Shown: positions 1 to 11,600 of the stretch, piece after piece | How positions within the stretch are numbered: position 1 is the stretch's first letter | Layout of the letters: each line of letters starts with the position of its first letter | NCBI GenBank assembly: GCA_030144725.1 | Contig: JASKMD010000020.1 | Location: forward strand, 3,469,000-3,532,999 | Source: Haematococcus lacustris | Lineage: Eukaryota > Chlorophyta > Chlorophyceae > Chlamydomonadales > Haematococcaceae | Direction of reading: 5' to 3' | Length of the DNA stretch: 64,000 nucleotides | Made by a program: the position numbers and the translations under genes | The notes under the pieces: generated by a model | What the model was told of the DNA's origin: nothing | The model's input: the letters and a program-made list of their open reading frames with translations, nothing else | Database searches by the model: none

Positions 1-151
1 TGGTCAATTGTGACAGACTATCAAGACTAAATGCATGACTCAGCGATGTCAGACATGCATGCATGGCCCATGCTGAACAAAAAAATTGCGTAGGCATGAC
101 AATAGGCATTGCAAGCCTTACTCCCAGTGGGGCTCCTGGGTCTCTGTGCAG

Positions 152-1687
152 CTGGACCCTGCCGCCCTGATAGGACGCCTGAACAGTGGCAGCAATGCCC
201 TGAAAGCGTTGTCCAGACTGGCAGGCATGTCCACTGCTACGCACTGACAGGGTCGCTGCCCAACAGTATATACGTGCAAGCAGCCAGCATGGAAAGTCTC
301 CCTTCCTAACTGGGCATGAGGGCGTCAGCTCCCCCCTGTGCTATGTGGCCTGTGTTGGTGGTGGTGTGGCGGCGTGGCTGCAGGCTGTGTGGTGGGCCTT
401 CCCTGGGAGAACGAGTGCATCCCCCTGGTGCAAGCGCTGGACAGGCAGTGCAGGGCGGAGGTGGATGCGGTGCTCACGGGGCTAAGCCTGCCACCAAACA
501 TCTCTTGGGTGAGCCTACGACAGTGCTGACATGCGGCAGTTGCTGCACGGTGCCAGGGGCTTGGGGGCTTGGGAGGGTCGGCCAAACATCTCTTGGGTGA
601 GACCCCCACTGCTCAGCAGCCAAGGGGGGTCACGCAGTCACACAAGTGTGACCTGTACTGGCACGCAGGCATGATGTAGATAGAACCTGGAGCCTAGGGT
701 TGTGTGGGGCCTGGCAGCTGATCAAAGGGCTCCAGAGCTCATCACTTTTCCATCAAAGGGCTCCAGAGCAGCCAGTCTCTTTTCCAGGGCCATCCAGGCC
801 GCGCCCTCCCCTAGCCCCTAGCCCACCCCTAGGCTCCAGGTTCTATCTACATCATGCCTGTGTGCCAGTGCAACCCCACACAACCCTGGGCAACTAACCA
901 GGGCACGGTCCCAGGGACAAGCACCCCATGGGCTGTAGCCAGAACCTGGGGCCCTGGGCCATCACCCTGGACATCCTGCGCTTGGGCCAACCTTGGCTCC
1001 TGCCTTGCCTCCTCCCACATTGTGCCACACAACCCCTGGGCCAGGCACCCTGCCCCATGCCCTGGCTGTGCTTGCAATGGAGGGCACACGCCTCCATGTG
1101 GGCATGCCCACCCAGCCCTGCAGCTTGTGCCCTCAGGACCCTTCTTGTGTGTCAGGCCCTGGCTGCAGCCCAGCCTGCTGTGTAATGCCTGACAGGATGA
1201 ATTGGCCTGGCAGCTGACCCCCATACAGGTTGAGACAGGCTGGCTGAGATTTGGGGAGTGGGAGAGGGTGCAGTCAGCCCCTTGCAAGGCAGCTGGTGGT
1301 GGCGGCAGGATGCTCGTCAGCGAGTTGTCTGCTGCTAGACACCGGCTGGCACTGAACACCGGGTGGGGTGTGCCCCAGCCACTCAGGGCCAGCCACACCC
1401 AGGGGTTAGTGTCTGGCGTTCAGGCACGTGCTCATGCTGCTGCTGCTGATGTTGGTGGTTTTGAGGCATTTGGTCTGGCGTGGCGTTTGGCCTGGCGTTG
1501 AGGCATTGGTCTTGATGATGGTGGTGGTGTCCGGGTGACGCAGGATGGCCCTGACTGGCGCTCCGCCGGGCCATTCCTGCGGACCGCGGTGCAGGTGGCA
1601 GTGGATGACGGCACGCTGGTGCGCGACTTTTCACGGGCGTCGCCCTCGCCCACCTGCTGCAGTGCTGCGTGCCAGTACGGTGCAAAG
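152..1687 (+). CDS. Unrecognised gene, three internal exons (partial)
   Basis: Three exons can be joined in phase: 152-224 (begins LDPAALIGRL), 384-508 (contains GLPWENECIPLVQALDRQC, ends ISW before GTGAGC) and 1544-1687 (begins DGPDWRSAGPFL, ends QYGAK before GTGGGG). Acceptors are TGCAG, CTGCAG and GACGCAG. The phases agree: one base left after exon 1, two bases opening exon 2, zero at the exon 2/3 junction. Exon 1 to exon 2 only works with a GC donor (GCAG then GCATGT), so that boundary is less sure. Together they give about 114 residues of non-repetitive protein with balanced composition. I do not recognise the family. The start lies left of the window or in an exon I cannot see, and no terminal exon was found. 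The 1,035-bp second intron holds the foldback repeat at 657-869. Confidence 0.45.
657..869. repeat. 43-bp inverted repeat (foldback element) in an intron
   Basis: Bases 657-699 and the reverse complement of 827-869 match over 43 bp with a single G/A difference; the core of the left arm reads GATGTAGATAGAACCTGGAG. The 127-bp spacer contains a short direct repeat (ATCAAAGGGCTCCAGAGC occurs twice). No clear target-site duplication is visible. It sits inside the intron between the exons at 384-508 and 1544-1687. A non-autonomous foldback transposon is one explanation; a local inverted duplication is the other. Confidence 0.6.
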
Positions 1688-2169
1688 GTGGGGCAGCTGG
1701 GCGCAGGGACACGCTGGGGCTGTCATGGTGTCAAAGCCTGATAGGGATGTGTGAGGGGCTGTGTGAGGGTGTGTGAGGGGTCTGGCTTCAAGGGGCGCCG
1801 CTTCCCAAGTAGCATCCCTGGCTGTGGCCCTGGCTATTTGCCTTGCACTCGGCTGGCTCGGTGCCAAACCCTGATACAAGTCACTGATACAGGCCATTGC
1901 CATGGGTGGCAAAGCTCAGGGCCAGTTGGCACATACCCAGACTGGCGGAGTCACATAGGTGTAGCATTCCCTGCTGCCGCCCAGGCTATGCTGTCCCATG
2001 CCCCATGCTGTTGCCCCGCCCCAGGCTATTGCTGGGCAGGCTATTGCTTGACCTCACTTCTGCTTGCCATGCTCTGCGCATTGGATCAGAGATGCGGCTG
2101 CCTGCCTGCCAACATCAACGTACCGCGCTCCCGGACAATGACTAACCTATACTCTTACAGTGAGTGTGA

Positions 2170-2612
2170 CATGAAGCAGCAGCGGCAGCAGCAGCGGCAG
2201 CGGCAGTGGCGACGGCGGCGGCAGCGACAGCAGCAGCAGCGGCAGCGGCAGCGGCAGCGGCAGCGGCAGCGGCAGGGGCAGCGGCAGGGGCCACGGCAGC
2301 GGCGACAGCGGCAGCAGCAACGGCAGCGGCAGCAGCGGCAGCAGCGGCAGCAGCGGCAGCATCGGCAGCAGCGGCAGCAGCGGCAGCAGCAGCAACGGCA
2401 GCAGCAGCGGCAGCAGCGGCAGCAGTGGCAGCAGCGGTGGTGGCGACAGCGGCGGCAGCAGCAGCAGTGGCAGCAGCAGCGGCAGCAGCAGCGGCAGCAG
2501 CAGCGGCAGCAGCAGCGGCAGCAGCAGCAGCAGCAGCAGCAGCGGCAGCAGAGGCAGCAGCGGCAGCAGCAGTGGCAGCAGCGGCGATGGCGACAGCGGC
2601 ATCATGTTCTTG
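2170..2612. repeat. CAG/CGG trinucleotide array
   Basis: About 440 bp are built almost entirely of CAG and CGG triplets with sporadic variants (GTG, ACG, GGG). Because the period is three, all six frames stay open and give poly-Gln/Arg, poly-Ala, poly-Ser or poly-Leu/Pro strings. Nothing outside the repeat supports any one frame. A coding role as a homopolymer tract of the unrecognised upstream gene cannot be excluded. Confidence 0.85.
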
Positions 2613-3098
2613 ATAGCAGCAAGTTTCATGTAGCTTCCGTGCAGCTTCCTTGCAGCAGGAGCAGCCTGAGCTGAATGAGCATGAGAGGTGAAGGTGGTGC
2701 GACCTCCTGTGGCGCATACCTTGCCATGACCCTGGGCACTGTGCAGTGATGTCCTCCTTCTCCATCTACTGTGGCTACCAAGACATGAGTGGCGACGGGG
2801 AGGACTATGTGGGGTCATGTGAGTCATAGCCCCTGCCTGCCTGGCCAGCCCTGCTCTCCCGCCCCTGCGCTCCACTGCATGGCCTGCATTTCCAATCTTC
2901 AGCCGCTTGCCTGTGTTGCGGTCACCAGCATTCATCCATCACACAACACATCACACACCATGCGTGGGCTTTCAACTGTGTTAGGCGTCCGCCAGTGGTG
3001 CCCAGCCCAGCCCAGCTCAACCCGCACGCATCACACCCCCTGCTGTGCCTGTCACCATGGCAGCATGGCAGCATGGCAGTTGCCTGTTGACGATGCTG

Positions 3099-3124
3099 CA
3101 ACACACACACACACACACACACAC
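3099..3124. repeat. CA dinucleotide microsatellite
   Basis: Roughly twelve CA units in a row between GCTG and TCCG. A similar tract lies at about 7810-7832 inside an intron of the phosphodiesterase gene. Confidence 0.9.
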
Positions 3125-4628
3125 ATCCGATCGGGACCAAGGCGGATGCGTAGGATGCAGCGCAGGCAGGGGGTGTTGCACTTATCCAGGTGCTGCAGCT
3201 ATCGCTGTTGGGCCACAGCCCATGACTCAGGAGCTGCAAGCAGCAGGGTGGGCACCAGCACGGCCTAGTAGACCACCATCTTCTCTCATGGGTGCTGATG
3301 TGGGCCTTGACGAGCTTGCTGGGCTAGTACATCATGTGGCCTGTTGATGCGGGCTTGAAAGAGCTTGCTGAGCTGATGTTACACATGGCCTGCGCATTGC
3401 AGCCGCTTGCTGATCTCATTGTCCTCTTGTCTAGGAGAGTTGGTGAGGCTGCCAGGGCACACACACGGTCGCACCCCTCCTGTGCTGCTCTGCGGCAGCA
3501 TCACAGAGGGCGGTGGGGGTGTGGCGGGTGGGTGGCGGGGGGGGGTGGGGGTGGGGGTGGGGGGGGCGGGGGGGGGGTGACGGTGTGGGGGGCTGCTGCT
3601 CTTGTAGACGCTGTTGCTGCTCCGCCCCCCAAAAACCATCACCATTGTCTATGCGTGCTTGGCTTGCATGTGCATGGCTGTGGGAAGGTACCCATGCTGT
3701 GCCTGTTTGTCGGAGTCCTGCATTTTTATCCTGGCCCTGTGCTTAAAACTCAGGATTGAAGCCACACCCTCACCCCAGCCTGTGCTATGTGTGTGTGTCA
3801 TGTGTCTGTGTGCGTGTCATGCGCCTGGCGCAGTGCCATGCAACGGGACGGCAGTGCCAGTGTGCAGATGAGGGCGGGCCCAAGAATGTGGCAGGCGGGG
3901 TGGACCGACCAGGCTGGCCACCAGCCACTGGCAGCAGGGGCAGTAGGGTCAGCAGTAGGAAAGGACGGGGGAAGGGGCTTGAAGGTCGGGAAGGAGGGAA
4001 TGTTCGCAAGGTGGTGCGTGGGTTCTGGTGGATTGTCATGACGACGGTGACAATCGCAGGCGCAGAAGGGCACGATCTTCTATCAACCCCTACTGACTAA
4101 CCTTTGTTGATGTACGCAACCAACCAATGATGTGCATGTGTGATAGCACTGAACTACATTTGACAGATCGTTGGTGCCTGACTATGGCTCTGGCCGGAAG
4201 GTATGCGCCTTTTGATATGGGCTAATTAGAGTGCGCTAGCAAGGAAAGCAAGGCCGGGATGGAGCAAAATAATTCTGGCATGTTGCCTTCGACGGGACGC
4301 CGGTGGGCCCGGGTGAGGCTCTGGTCCCACCAGGTGCTCCTCTGGTCACCCGCGTTTCGAGTGAGTGGCGGGGCGTTGTCGCTGTCTACTGTGTACCAAG
4401 GCTGCTTAGTCAATGTGCAGCCAGCCAGGTAGCTAAGTCAGCATGCCCTGCTGCGAATACACCTCCAGTCTCGCACTTGTCCACACAGCCTTGTCAGGTG
4501 GCTGAGGTGGCCTCTATGCTTCTCCTCACTGCCTCCGTGCGGTGCTCTTGTGTACCGTCTAGTGCATAGTGTCTTGTTACACGCAAAGCACACCGAAGTA
4601 CCGTGATGAGTGAGGTGTGCGGCAGCAG

Positions 4629-4975
4629 CACTCCTAGAACGTAATCCCTACGTCCGTCCCTGCGTGTTTACCAACCTTGTCCAATCGGGCTGAAATCTTA
4701 ATAGATGGTAGTTTGCAAAAAATAAAACATATTTTGCAAGAAAAGTATTTTGAAACAATCAACAGCTATTGCGCTGTGGCCCGCAACCTATCCCTGCACT
4801 CATCCCTGCACTCTAGCCACAGGACCACAGCGCAGCCGCCTTTGATTTTTTTAAAATATTTTCTCTGAAAAATATGTTTTATATTCTGCAAACTACCATC
4901 TATCAAAATTTCAGCCCGATCGGACAAGGTCGGTCAACACGCAGGGACGCACGCAGGGATTAATTTGTAGGAGTG
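4629..4975. mobile_element. AT-rich foldback / MITE-like element, 347 bp
   Basis: The two ends are long inverted repeats. The left arm starts CACTCCTAGAACGTAATCCC and the right arm, reverse-complemented, starts CACTCCTACAAATTAATCCC. Similarity then continues for about 130 bp through shared blocks such as CCTTGTCC, ATCGGGCTGAAAT and ATAGATGGTAGTTTGCA, with scattered mismatches. The centre has a further small inverted pair (GCGCTGTGG / CCACAGCGC). The element is markedly richer in A+T than its surroundings and encodes nothing. No convincing target-site duplication flanks it (AG on both sides is not informative). The CACT- start recalls CACTA-type termini, but that assignment is only a guess. 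Confidence 0.75.
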
Positions 4976-5005
4976 AGTATTGAGACAGCTGTTTGTCTAA
5001 CCCCG

Positions 5006-5182
5006 CCTGCCGAGGGCAAAGAGCACCTGGCCCGAGCTTCCGGGTCCCTCTGCAAGATCTAGAGGTGGCCAGAAGCACAAAAGCGCCAAAGTGTCCGTTA
5101 TCAGCGAGGTGTGTACTGCCAAGGGCAAAGAGTACTAGGTCCCGGGCCGATATGCAAGATTGAGCGGTGGCCAGAAGCATAG
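5006..5182. repeat. Imperfect tandem duplication, about 110-bp period
   Basis: The string GGGCAAAGAG...TGCAAGAT...GGTGGCCAGAAGCA occurs near 5010-5080 and again near 5121-5178 with substitutions and small indels. The first copy begins about 30 bp after the foldback element ends. No coding potential is evident. Confidence 0.6.
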
Positions 5183-5670
5183 GAATGGGTGCTGGGCCCC
5201 AGTCGAGCCATGTAAGCTTACGGTTGTCAATGTGCATGCATCATGCCAGCGCCAGCCGTCGATTGCCTTGAAAGGTGGGGTCAGGGTCAGGCAGCTGCTA
5301 GAGGGGAAGCCTGCAAAAGCCCTAGTCAGTCCTTGCATGTAACATTCCATGTGCTTGGCAAAAGTGATACTATGGAGTGTGACTCATGCGTTCAAACCTA
5401 CTTACCATATATATTGCAGCATCTCATACCAATTGGACATTCGTTCTTGTTCAAATATTCGTTTGGTAATGCCATGCATTATGGGGATCTCAAGAGAAAC
5501 ACTGGATGTGACCACACATAGAATGCAGGTTAGCATTCTTGTCAGGCAATGACTGCAAGGATGGCACTTATTCTTATTCTTGCACCTTATGGCATGGCCC
5601 CCTATGATTGTAGCTGCAGTGATGACAGCCAGCAGCTGAGGCACCTGTGTCAGCCAACAGGCTGTAAGGT
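5183..5670. other. Non-coding stretch downstream of the phosphodiesterase gene
   Basis: No exon-like ORF is supported on either strand. The sequence is less GC-rich than the genes around it and would hold the 3' UTR and terminator of the minus-strand gene ending at 5671. Confidence 0.4.
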
Positions 5671-8600
5671 TCACGGGCTTGGCTCAGCTGGACCATCGCC
5701 AGCAGGCAATGATGGCGAAGTAGGTGCCGGGGCAGGGGCAGGGAGGGCAGGCGGTGGCGGAGGGAACTTGTCCTTCCAGTACCTGCACAGCCCGAGCAGC
5801 AGGCGCTGGCAGAGCTGTGTCAGGCCCAGGGCAGGGGCTGGTGAGCAGTGTGATGCTGTCCTGGTGCTGCCGCCACCCTCACCTGTAGTTGGCCTGCAGC
5901 TGGTCCATCATGGGCTGCATGCCAGGGAAGACGCGCGTGAAGTTCTGGAACATGGGCGTCCCCACAAAGTCATAGAACGCCACCTGCACAAACAACATGC
6001 CGGCCAGGGCGGCGCAGTCAGCCGGCTGCTCCCCACCACACTGCCACACCCTGCAGCCCAGCAAGCAGCCAGCAGTGGCCTGTGCAGCCATGCGGCCCAC
6101 CTGTGACTTGCTGACCCCTGGCTTGTCGCGGTCCATGAGGGGCGACACAGTCAGGCCCGCCGCCTTCTCCTTGTCGCCCTGCGCAAAGAACTCCTGCTCC
6201 AGGCACTGCACCCACCGCATGTTGACCTGCAGCCAGGCAGGCAGGCAGGCAGGACAGCCAGAGGTGGCAGTGAGAAAGACAGGTGAAGCATCAGGCAGCA
6301 CTGAGGAGAGCAGCAGCAGCAGGGGCTGAGGGGCCATCCTGGGGCATAGGCTGCAGTCTGCCGCACCTCCTGGCCTTCTGCAATCATCCCGATGTCAGCG
6401 CACTTTAGGGCAACCTGCAGGCTCAGCAGCCGCTCAGCCTCATCCAGCGGCTCGCAGGGGCCAGGCAGCGACCCCTGACAAGCTCCATCACCACCTGAAG
6501 TGCCAGTGGCCTGGCTAGCCAGCTGTGGAGTAGGGCCACTGACTGCAGTGCCAGGTGGGGGCCCTCCTGTCCCCTTGGAGCTACGGGCTGATGATCGTGC
6601 TTCATGAGGTTCCGCCACTGGCTGGGTGCTAGCGGCTGGCTTGGCCATAAGGCTGTGCACTGTGCTGAACTGGGAGGTGATGGCCATGTGGTTCTTCATA
6701 TCCGTGGCCAGCACCAGCTCGATCACCATCTGGGCAGCAGCAGGCAGGAGAGCAGCAGCAGGGCATTGGGCCAGGCAGGGGCTGCAGCCAGGCAGTTTGA
6801 AGGCTGACCGGGGCAACCTCAGGCTGCTGCCAGCTGATGTGAGGGGCTGACCTTGCGCAGCTTGTCCTTCACGTCCTTGGCGAAGTGGCTGAGGAAGTTG
6901 AGGTGGGGCTGCTGCAGCAGTGAGAAGCAGGCGGCCAGGTGGTGGTTCTCCATGGGTGACCTGCAGCCAGCAAACAGCCAGGGCTGAGTGCCAGGCAGGC
7001 CAGGCCCAGTGCACTGCCTGCAATGTGCTCTTCAGCAGCTGAGAGGCCCAGTGTGACAGCAGCAGGCAGAGGGGCCACACCTGTCATTATATCTGATGGC
7101 CAGGTCGTGGTCAGAGTTGTTGAGGAAGTCGTTGGTGAGGCCCACATGCTCCAGGTCATGCACCGCCTGCAGCACCAGGCAGCAAGCACAGCAGCTGAGA
7201 AGGGCAGGCTGGCAGGCTGGGGGTGCCACTGGGGCGTCATGGCCACTGCTGCTCCTTACCGCAGCCAGTAGGCAGGCCAGGTGGGTCAAGGGGTCAGCAT
7301 AACGAGGAAGCATGCCGCTGCGTTGAAGCACCACGTGCATGGTCTGCAGCACATCAGCTGCATGGATGGCCTGCAAGCACCAGGAGGGCAAACTCGGTCA
7401 GGAGTACACCCCACAGGGGCAGGCAGGGTAAGCAGTGGGCTCAGGGGCAGCAGCCAGCCTTGGCCAGGCCGCCCTTGTCCTCCATCAGCTCACGTTGTGG
7501 TAGGCATTGGCCTGGTAGCCTGCCTCTATGGCACGCAGGAACCTGCAGGCAGGGCAGCAGGGGCAGCAGAGGGTGAGTCCGCCTGCTCCACTGCTGGTGG
7601 CAGGTCCGGTCAGGCAGGGGCAGCCAAGCCACGCACCTTGCCACCTTGACGCCCCGTATGCTGTGCTGCTTCATGAGGCCTGTGCTCTGCAGCAGGTAGA
7701 AGGCCAGGGTGCTGAGGGCGTGGCCACTGCTGAGCTGGTCCAGCCTGAAGGCGTCAAAGGTCCACTGGTCAGCCCCTGCCACCAGGAACTGCTCCAACTG
7801 CAGCCAACACAGCACACACACACACACACACACTCACTCTGGCAAGCAGGCAGGGCACGCCCACACTGGCGGCACACACACTCTGGGCTGCTGCTGCTGC
7901 TGTCACTTGCACTGTGCAGGGCAGCAGGCTGAAGGACACAGCCAGGCAGCCCCACCTCGTCGACAATGACAGGAGGCACGGCGGTTGCCTGGCGCTTGAA
8001 GCTCTTGGACTTCCCCAGCCGCCCACCCACAGCTTGCTGCGACCTCAGGCTGTGGGCCAGCGCCTGGAGGGTGCCTGTGAGGGCGCTGCCTGCTGGCCCT
8101 GAAGTGGCCCGGGAGGTGTGGCCGCTGCTCATCTGGGCAACGTCAGTGCCTGATGGCAAGCCAGGTGGCAGGGCAGTCGAGGACAGCAGCGCTGGCCCGC
8201 TGCTATGCCCCGTGTCTGGGCCACCCTCTCCCAGTCCACCACCCTGCTGCTGTCCTTCTGGGACTGAGACCGCACCCTCCGCTGGGCGGTGATGCAGCAC
8301 TGCTGCCACCTCTGTCTTTCCCAGTTCTGCTGTCTGGCGCAGGGGGCTGGTCCTGGCTGAGCTGGGCAGGAGCGCCTTCATGCGGGTCCATGTGGTTTTC
8401 CTGATGCTACCGGAGGTGCTGCTCGCTGCCACTGAGGCCGTGCTGGGTCCTACCAGGGACGCTGGGGGGCTCCGGCTCCCTGCGCCACACATGCAGCCCA
8501 GCAGGCATGGCCACATGGGACGGTCGACCCGCGTAACCATAGCACTGGCGCTGGCACCAGCTCATTGGCCATGGGCTTGCAGCAGCAGCCCCCTCAGACC

Positions 8601-11600
8601 CTCTGCACACCCCAGCCTGACCAGCTTGACAGCTCTGACTAAGATTCCTGCAGCGCACACCTACCCCGGTTACACGCCTCCCACCTCCCTGCCATCCGAC
8701 CCTTCTGACCTGTATTCTCTACGGTGGGATGCAGCAGGGCTGGGGAGTAGGCGGGCGCTCCCGGTGCGAATAGGCTGGCACGCCGGCGGCTCACGCGTCC
8801 TGCGCCCAGTATCGTCCGGTTGATGGCTGGCGACGACCGAGATGACCGCGACGCCGTTAAATCCTCGGGCGGATCAGCATCGTGGATGTGAATGGAGAAG
8901 GCGGGGGGAGCGGCGGGGCAATTGCCGGCCGTTGCCCCCGACAGGGAAAGGATCTGAGGCTCGCCTAAGTTCCGCGGGCTGGCCTCTTCCTCCTTCTCCT
9001 CCTCACTGCCCTCAGACGTGATGCTTCCTTCGTCGCCGAAGTTGCCCTTTCCGGCGACATCGCTGTCTAGCGCTGCTGTGTCCGGCGTCGATGGTATGGG
9101 CAGGGCGGGTGTGCGTGCCGTTATCTGCTTTGCAATGCGCCTGACCCATACATTTGCATGCTGCGGCGCTGACAGGCCGGCAGGCTCCCGAGGTCCATCG
9201 ATCGAGTTTCCTATAGATGTGTCGGGACGTACATGGCTGAGGTGTAGTGGGCTGCTTGGGGCAGATCGGGGCGTGCCGGCTGCGGTTGCCCGGGTGGCGC
9301 TTGCAAGCGGTGCATGGGCGGCGTTGGAAGTTGTGCTGCTGACTGGGTTGCGCCTGCCGCGCGGAATGGTGTCGAGTGAGGAGGCGCTCGTCGCCTCCTT
9401 ATCTGTGAGGAAATAGGCCAGAATCGTAGCAGGTTTGCCAAGCTTGTATATTAGCGGGTCATGCTCGCAAGGGTTTGACCCACTGACGGGGCTGACTCCC
9501 CTTTTGAAGCCTATGTGATGCAGCACTCCCCCACGTGCCCTACCTTGTTCGCTGGTGCCAGACCGCCTGCCTGAGGTGTGCCCGCACTCGGACTGAAAGG
9601 TGACGCGGTCAGGTGCGGGCGCCACCAGCGCGGTCAGGGCGTCCGCCAGGTTGCTGAACTCAGGGCTGTCGCTGTGGACTGAAGACAGCTGCGCACGCAA
9701 GGGAGGCGGGCAAACCAGGGAGCCAGCTTAGAGTGTGAACACTGTCTGCGTGCCAATTGGCTTCACCAGGTGTGGCTGCGCCTTGTGTTGCTCTTTATCC
9801 CACCCTTGCACACACCTTGGATTCATGGCTTGAGCGTGGCAGGGGCGGCTCAGGCTGTGTGTACTGCAGGCCTTGCAGCTCACGCATCAGGGAACGCGCC
9901 ACGTCATCCTGCACAGCTCATCAGCAACCAGCCTCAGCCATCAGCCATCAGCCACCCCTACCACTCTCCCCCTCCCTGCTGCACCCACACCAGGCTGCAG
10001 CTGCACCCCACACTGCCCCTGGTCCTGGCCGCTGCTCCAGCTGCCCACCTCCACATTGCGGTCCTGCAGCTGCTTGCCCAGGTCCAGTGGCTGGTAGAGG
10101 TTCCAGGACTGCAGCAGGGCGGCCTTGAGGTACAGCACCTCTGACACTCTGGGCTGCAGGCCGTGCAGCACCTGGCCCAGCAGCGCCAGCATGCGCTCAG
10201 CAGGCGTGCCTGCGCACAGGGCCAGCGCAGCCCTTTAGCTCAGGGCTGTGCCCCAGCCCCTCCCCCTCTGCTGCCTTGCCTCCTGACCCCCTGCTGCCTT
10301 GGCTGCCCCTGCCCTGGCTGCCCCCTGACCTTGCATGACCAGTCCCAGCTCCTTGTTATCAGCCAGGAAGGCGTCCCCCTCCCTCAGCTGCGCCACCAGC
10401 GTCTTGGGCACCAGGCTGAACAGCAGCATCTGGTGCATGCGCCAGTGCACCAGGAAGGCCATCAGCAGGCCACACAGGATGAGGGACAGCAGCACCACCA
10501 GGGCCAGCACGCCGTCACGCCAGGGGCTGACCCAGCCATCACGGGGCGCGACCTCCATGCGCCACTGCACAGCAAGAAGGAACACAGCAGTGCGGCAAGG
10601 GTTGTTTAGTACTAGCGCAGGTGATCTCTTGTCTGTGCTTGCCGCCAAGTTGTCCAGGAATAACAGCAAGGCATGAAGAAAACGTCCTCTAAGCTGTTAG
10701 TCGCTTCATTTCTCTTCTTCCACATAATTATTGTTGTATCTATATTAGAGGCTGTGGGTTTTACCTTCTTTTGGCTAAGCACAGTGCTACATTTGTAACC
10801 TTGACAGGATCGGTTATACGAAATTTTGACAGAAGTTGGTAAATTATTGAGCCATCCACCTGGGAAAGGGTCCTGTTTGTTCACTTGTAACACGAGAGAT
10901 TCTGCTGCTGGCCCTCGGACCCACTGTGTAGGCGAAGGTGTCGCTGGAGTCCGCGAACATTGGGTAATCCATCGCGTACACCTGCGGCTGCACCAGAGGT
11001 TCGCTCCGCGACGACATCACAACCTCCTCCCCGTCTGGCTGGATGGCTAAGATGCGGTACACCAAGCTGTCAGGCCTGCAGCCAGGCAGAGTGGGGCAGG
11101 CTGGGTCAGGGGTGCACGTGCCTTGCTAGAGGAGGGCACGGCAGGCAGGGGCTGCCCAGGAGCAGCAGGCACGCGGGTCGGCATGGCGGTGGACAGCAGC
11201 ACAGCCACTCACATGGAGATGGCCTCTGGCACGGTGGAGACGGCCCCGACATACCCCCTGTACAGGCACAGGCGCAGGCACAAACATTTCCTGCCAGTGA
11301 CAAGGCTCCTGTTCTACTGTTTGACTGCTGCACTGCGACTGCAGCTCCCATAAAGACAGCCAGCAGCCTGTTGCTGGTATTGCTGCAGGATGATGGTGAT
11401 CAGGGTGATAATGATGATGACTGCCAGGCTGGTAGCAAGTCATGGTGGCACAAGTCGTGTTATCAAGTATAGGGCTAGGCAAGGCTTGTCAACCTGGAGC
11501 AAGCCTGGAGCAAGGCTTGTCAGCCTGGACTCGGCTGGCATTGCATTGGTGCTGCCTGAGCTACGATATGAAGGAGAAAAAGATACCTAGCCATACCCAG

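Larger units (their letters stand above)
1688..4628. other. No supported gene; simple repeats
   Basis: No ORF here has convincing protein character or a consistent splice model. The stretch holds the trinucleotide array at 2170-2612, a CA dinucleotide tract at about 3099-3124, a G-rich tract at about 3513-3580 and ordinary non-coding sequence. A short possible exon near 2749-2815 (MSSFSIYCGYQDMSGDGEDY) was too weak to call. Confidence 0.5.

Noticed and set aside
2142..2765. Poly-Ala, poly-Gln/Arg and poly-Leu/Pro ORFs on both strands
   Set aside because: Products of the CAG/CGG triplet array; no flanking sequence supports any single frame as a gene.
4303..4569. Small plus-strand ORF of 88 residues
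   Set aside because: No splice context, no recognisable domain, and composition like surrounding non-coding DNA.
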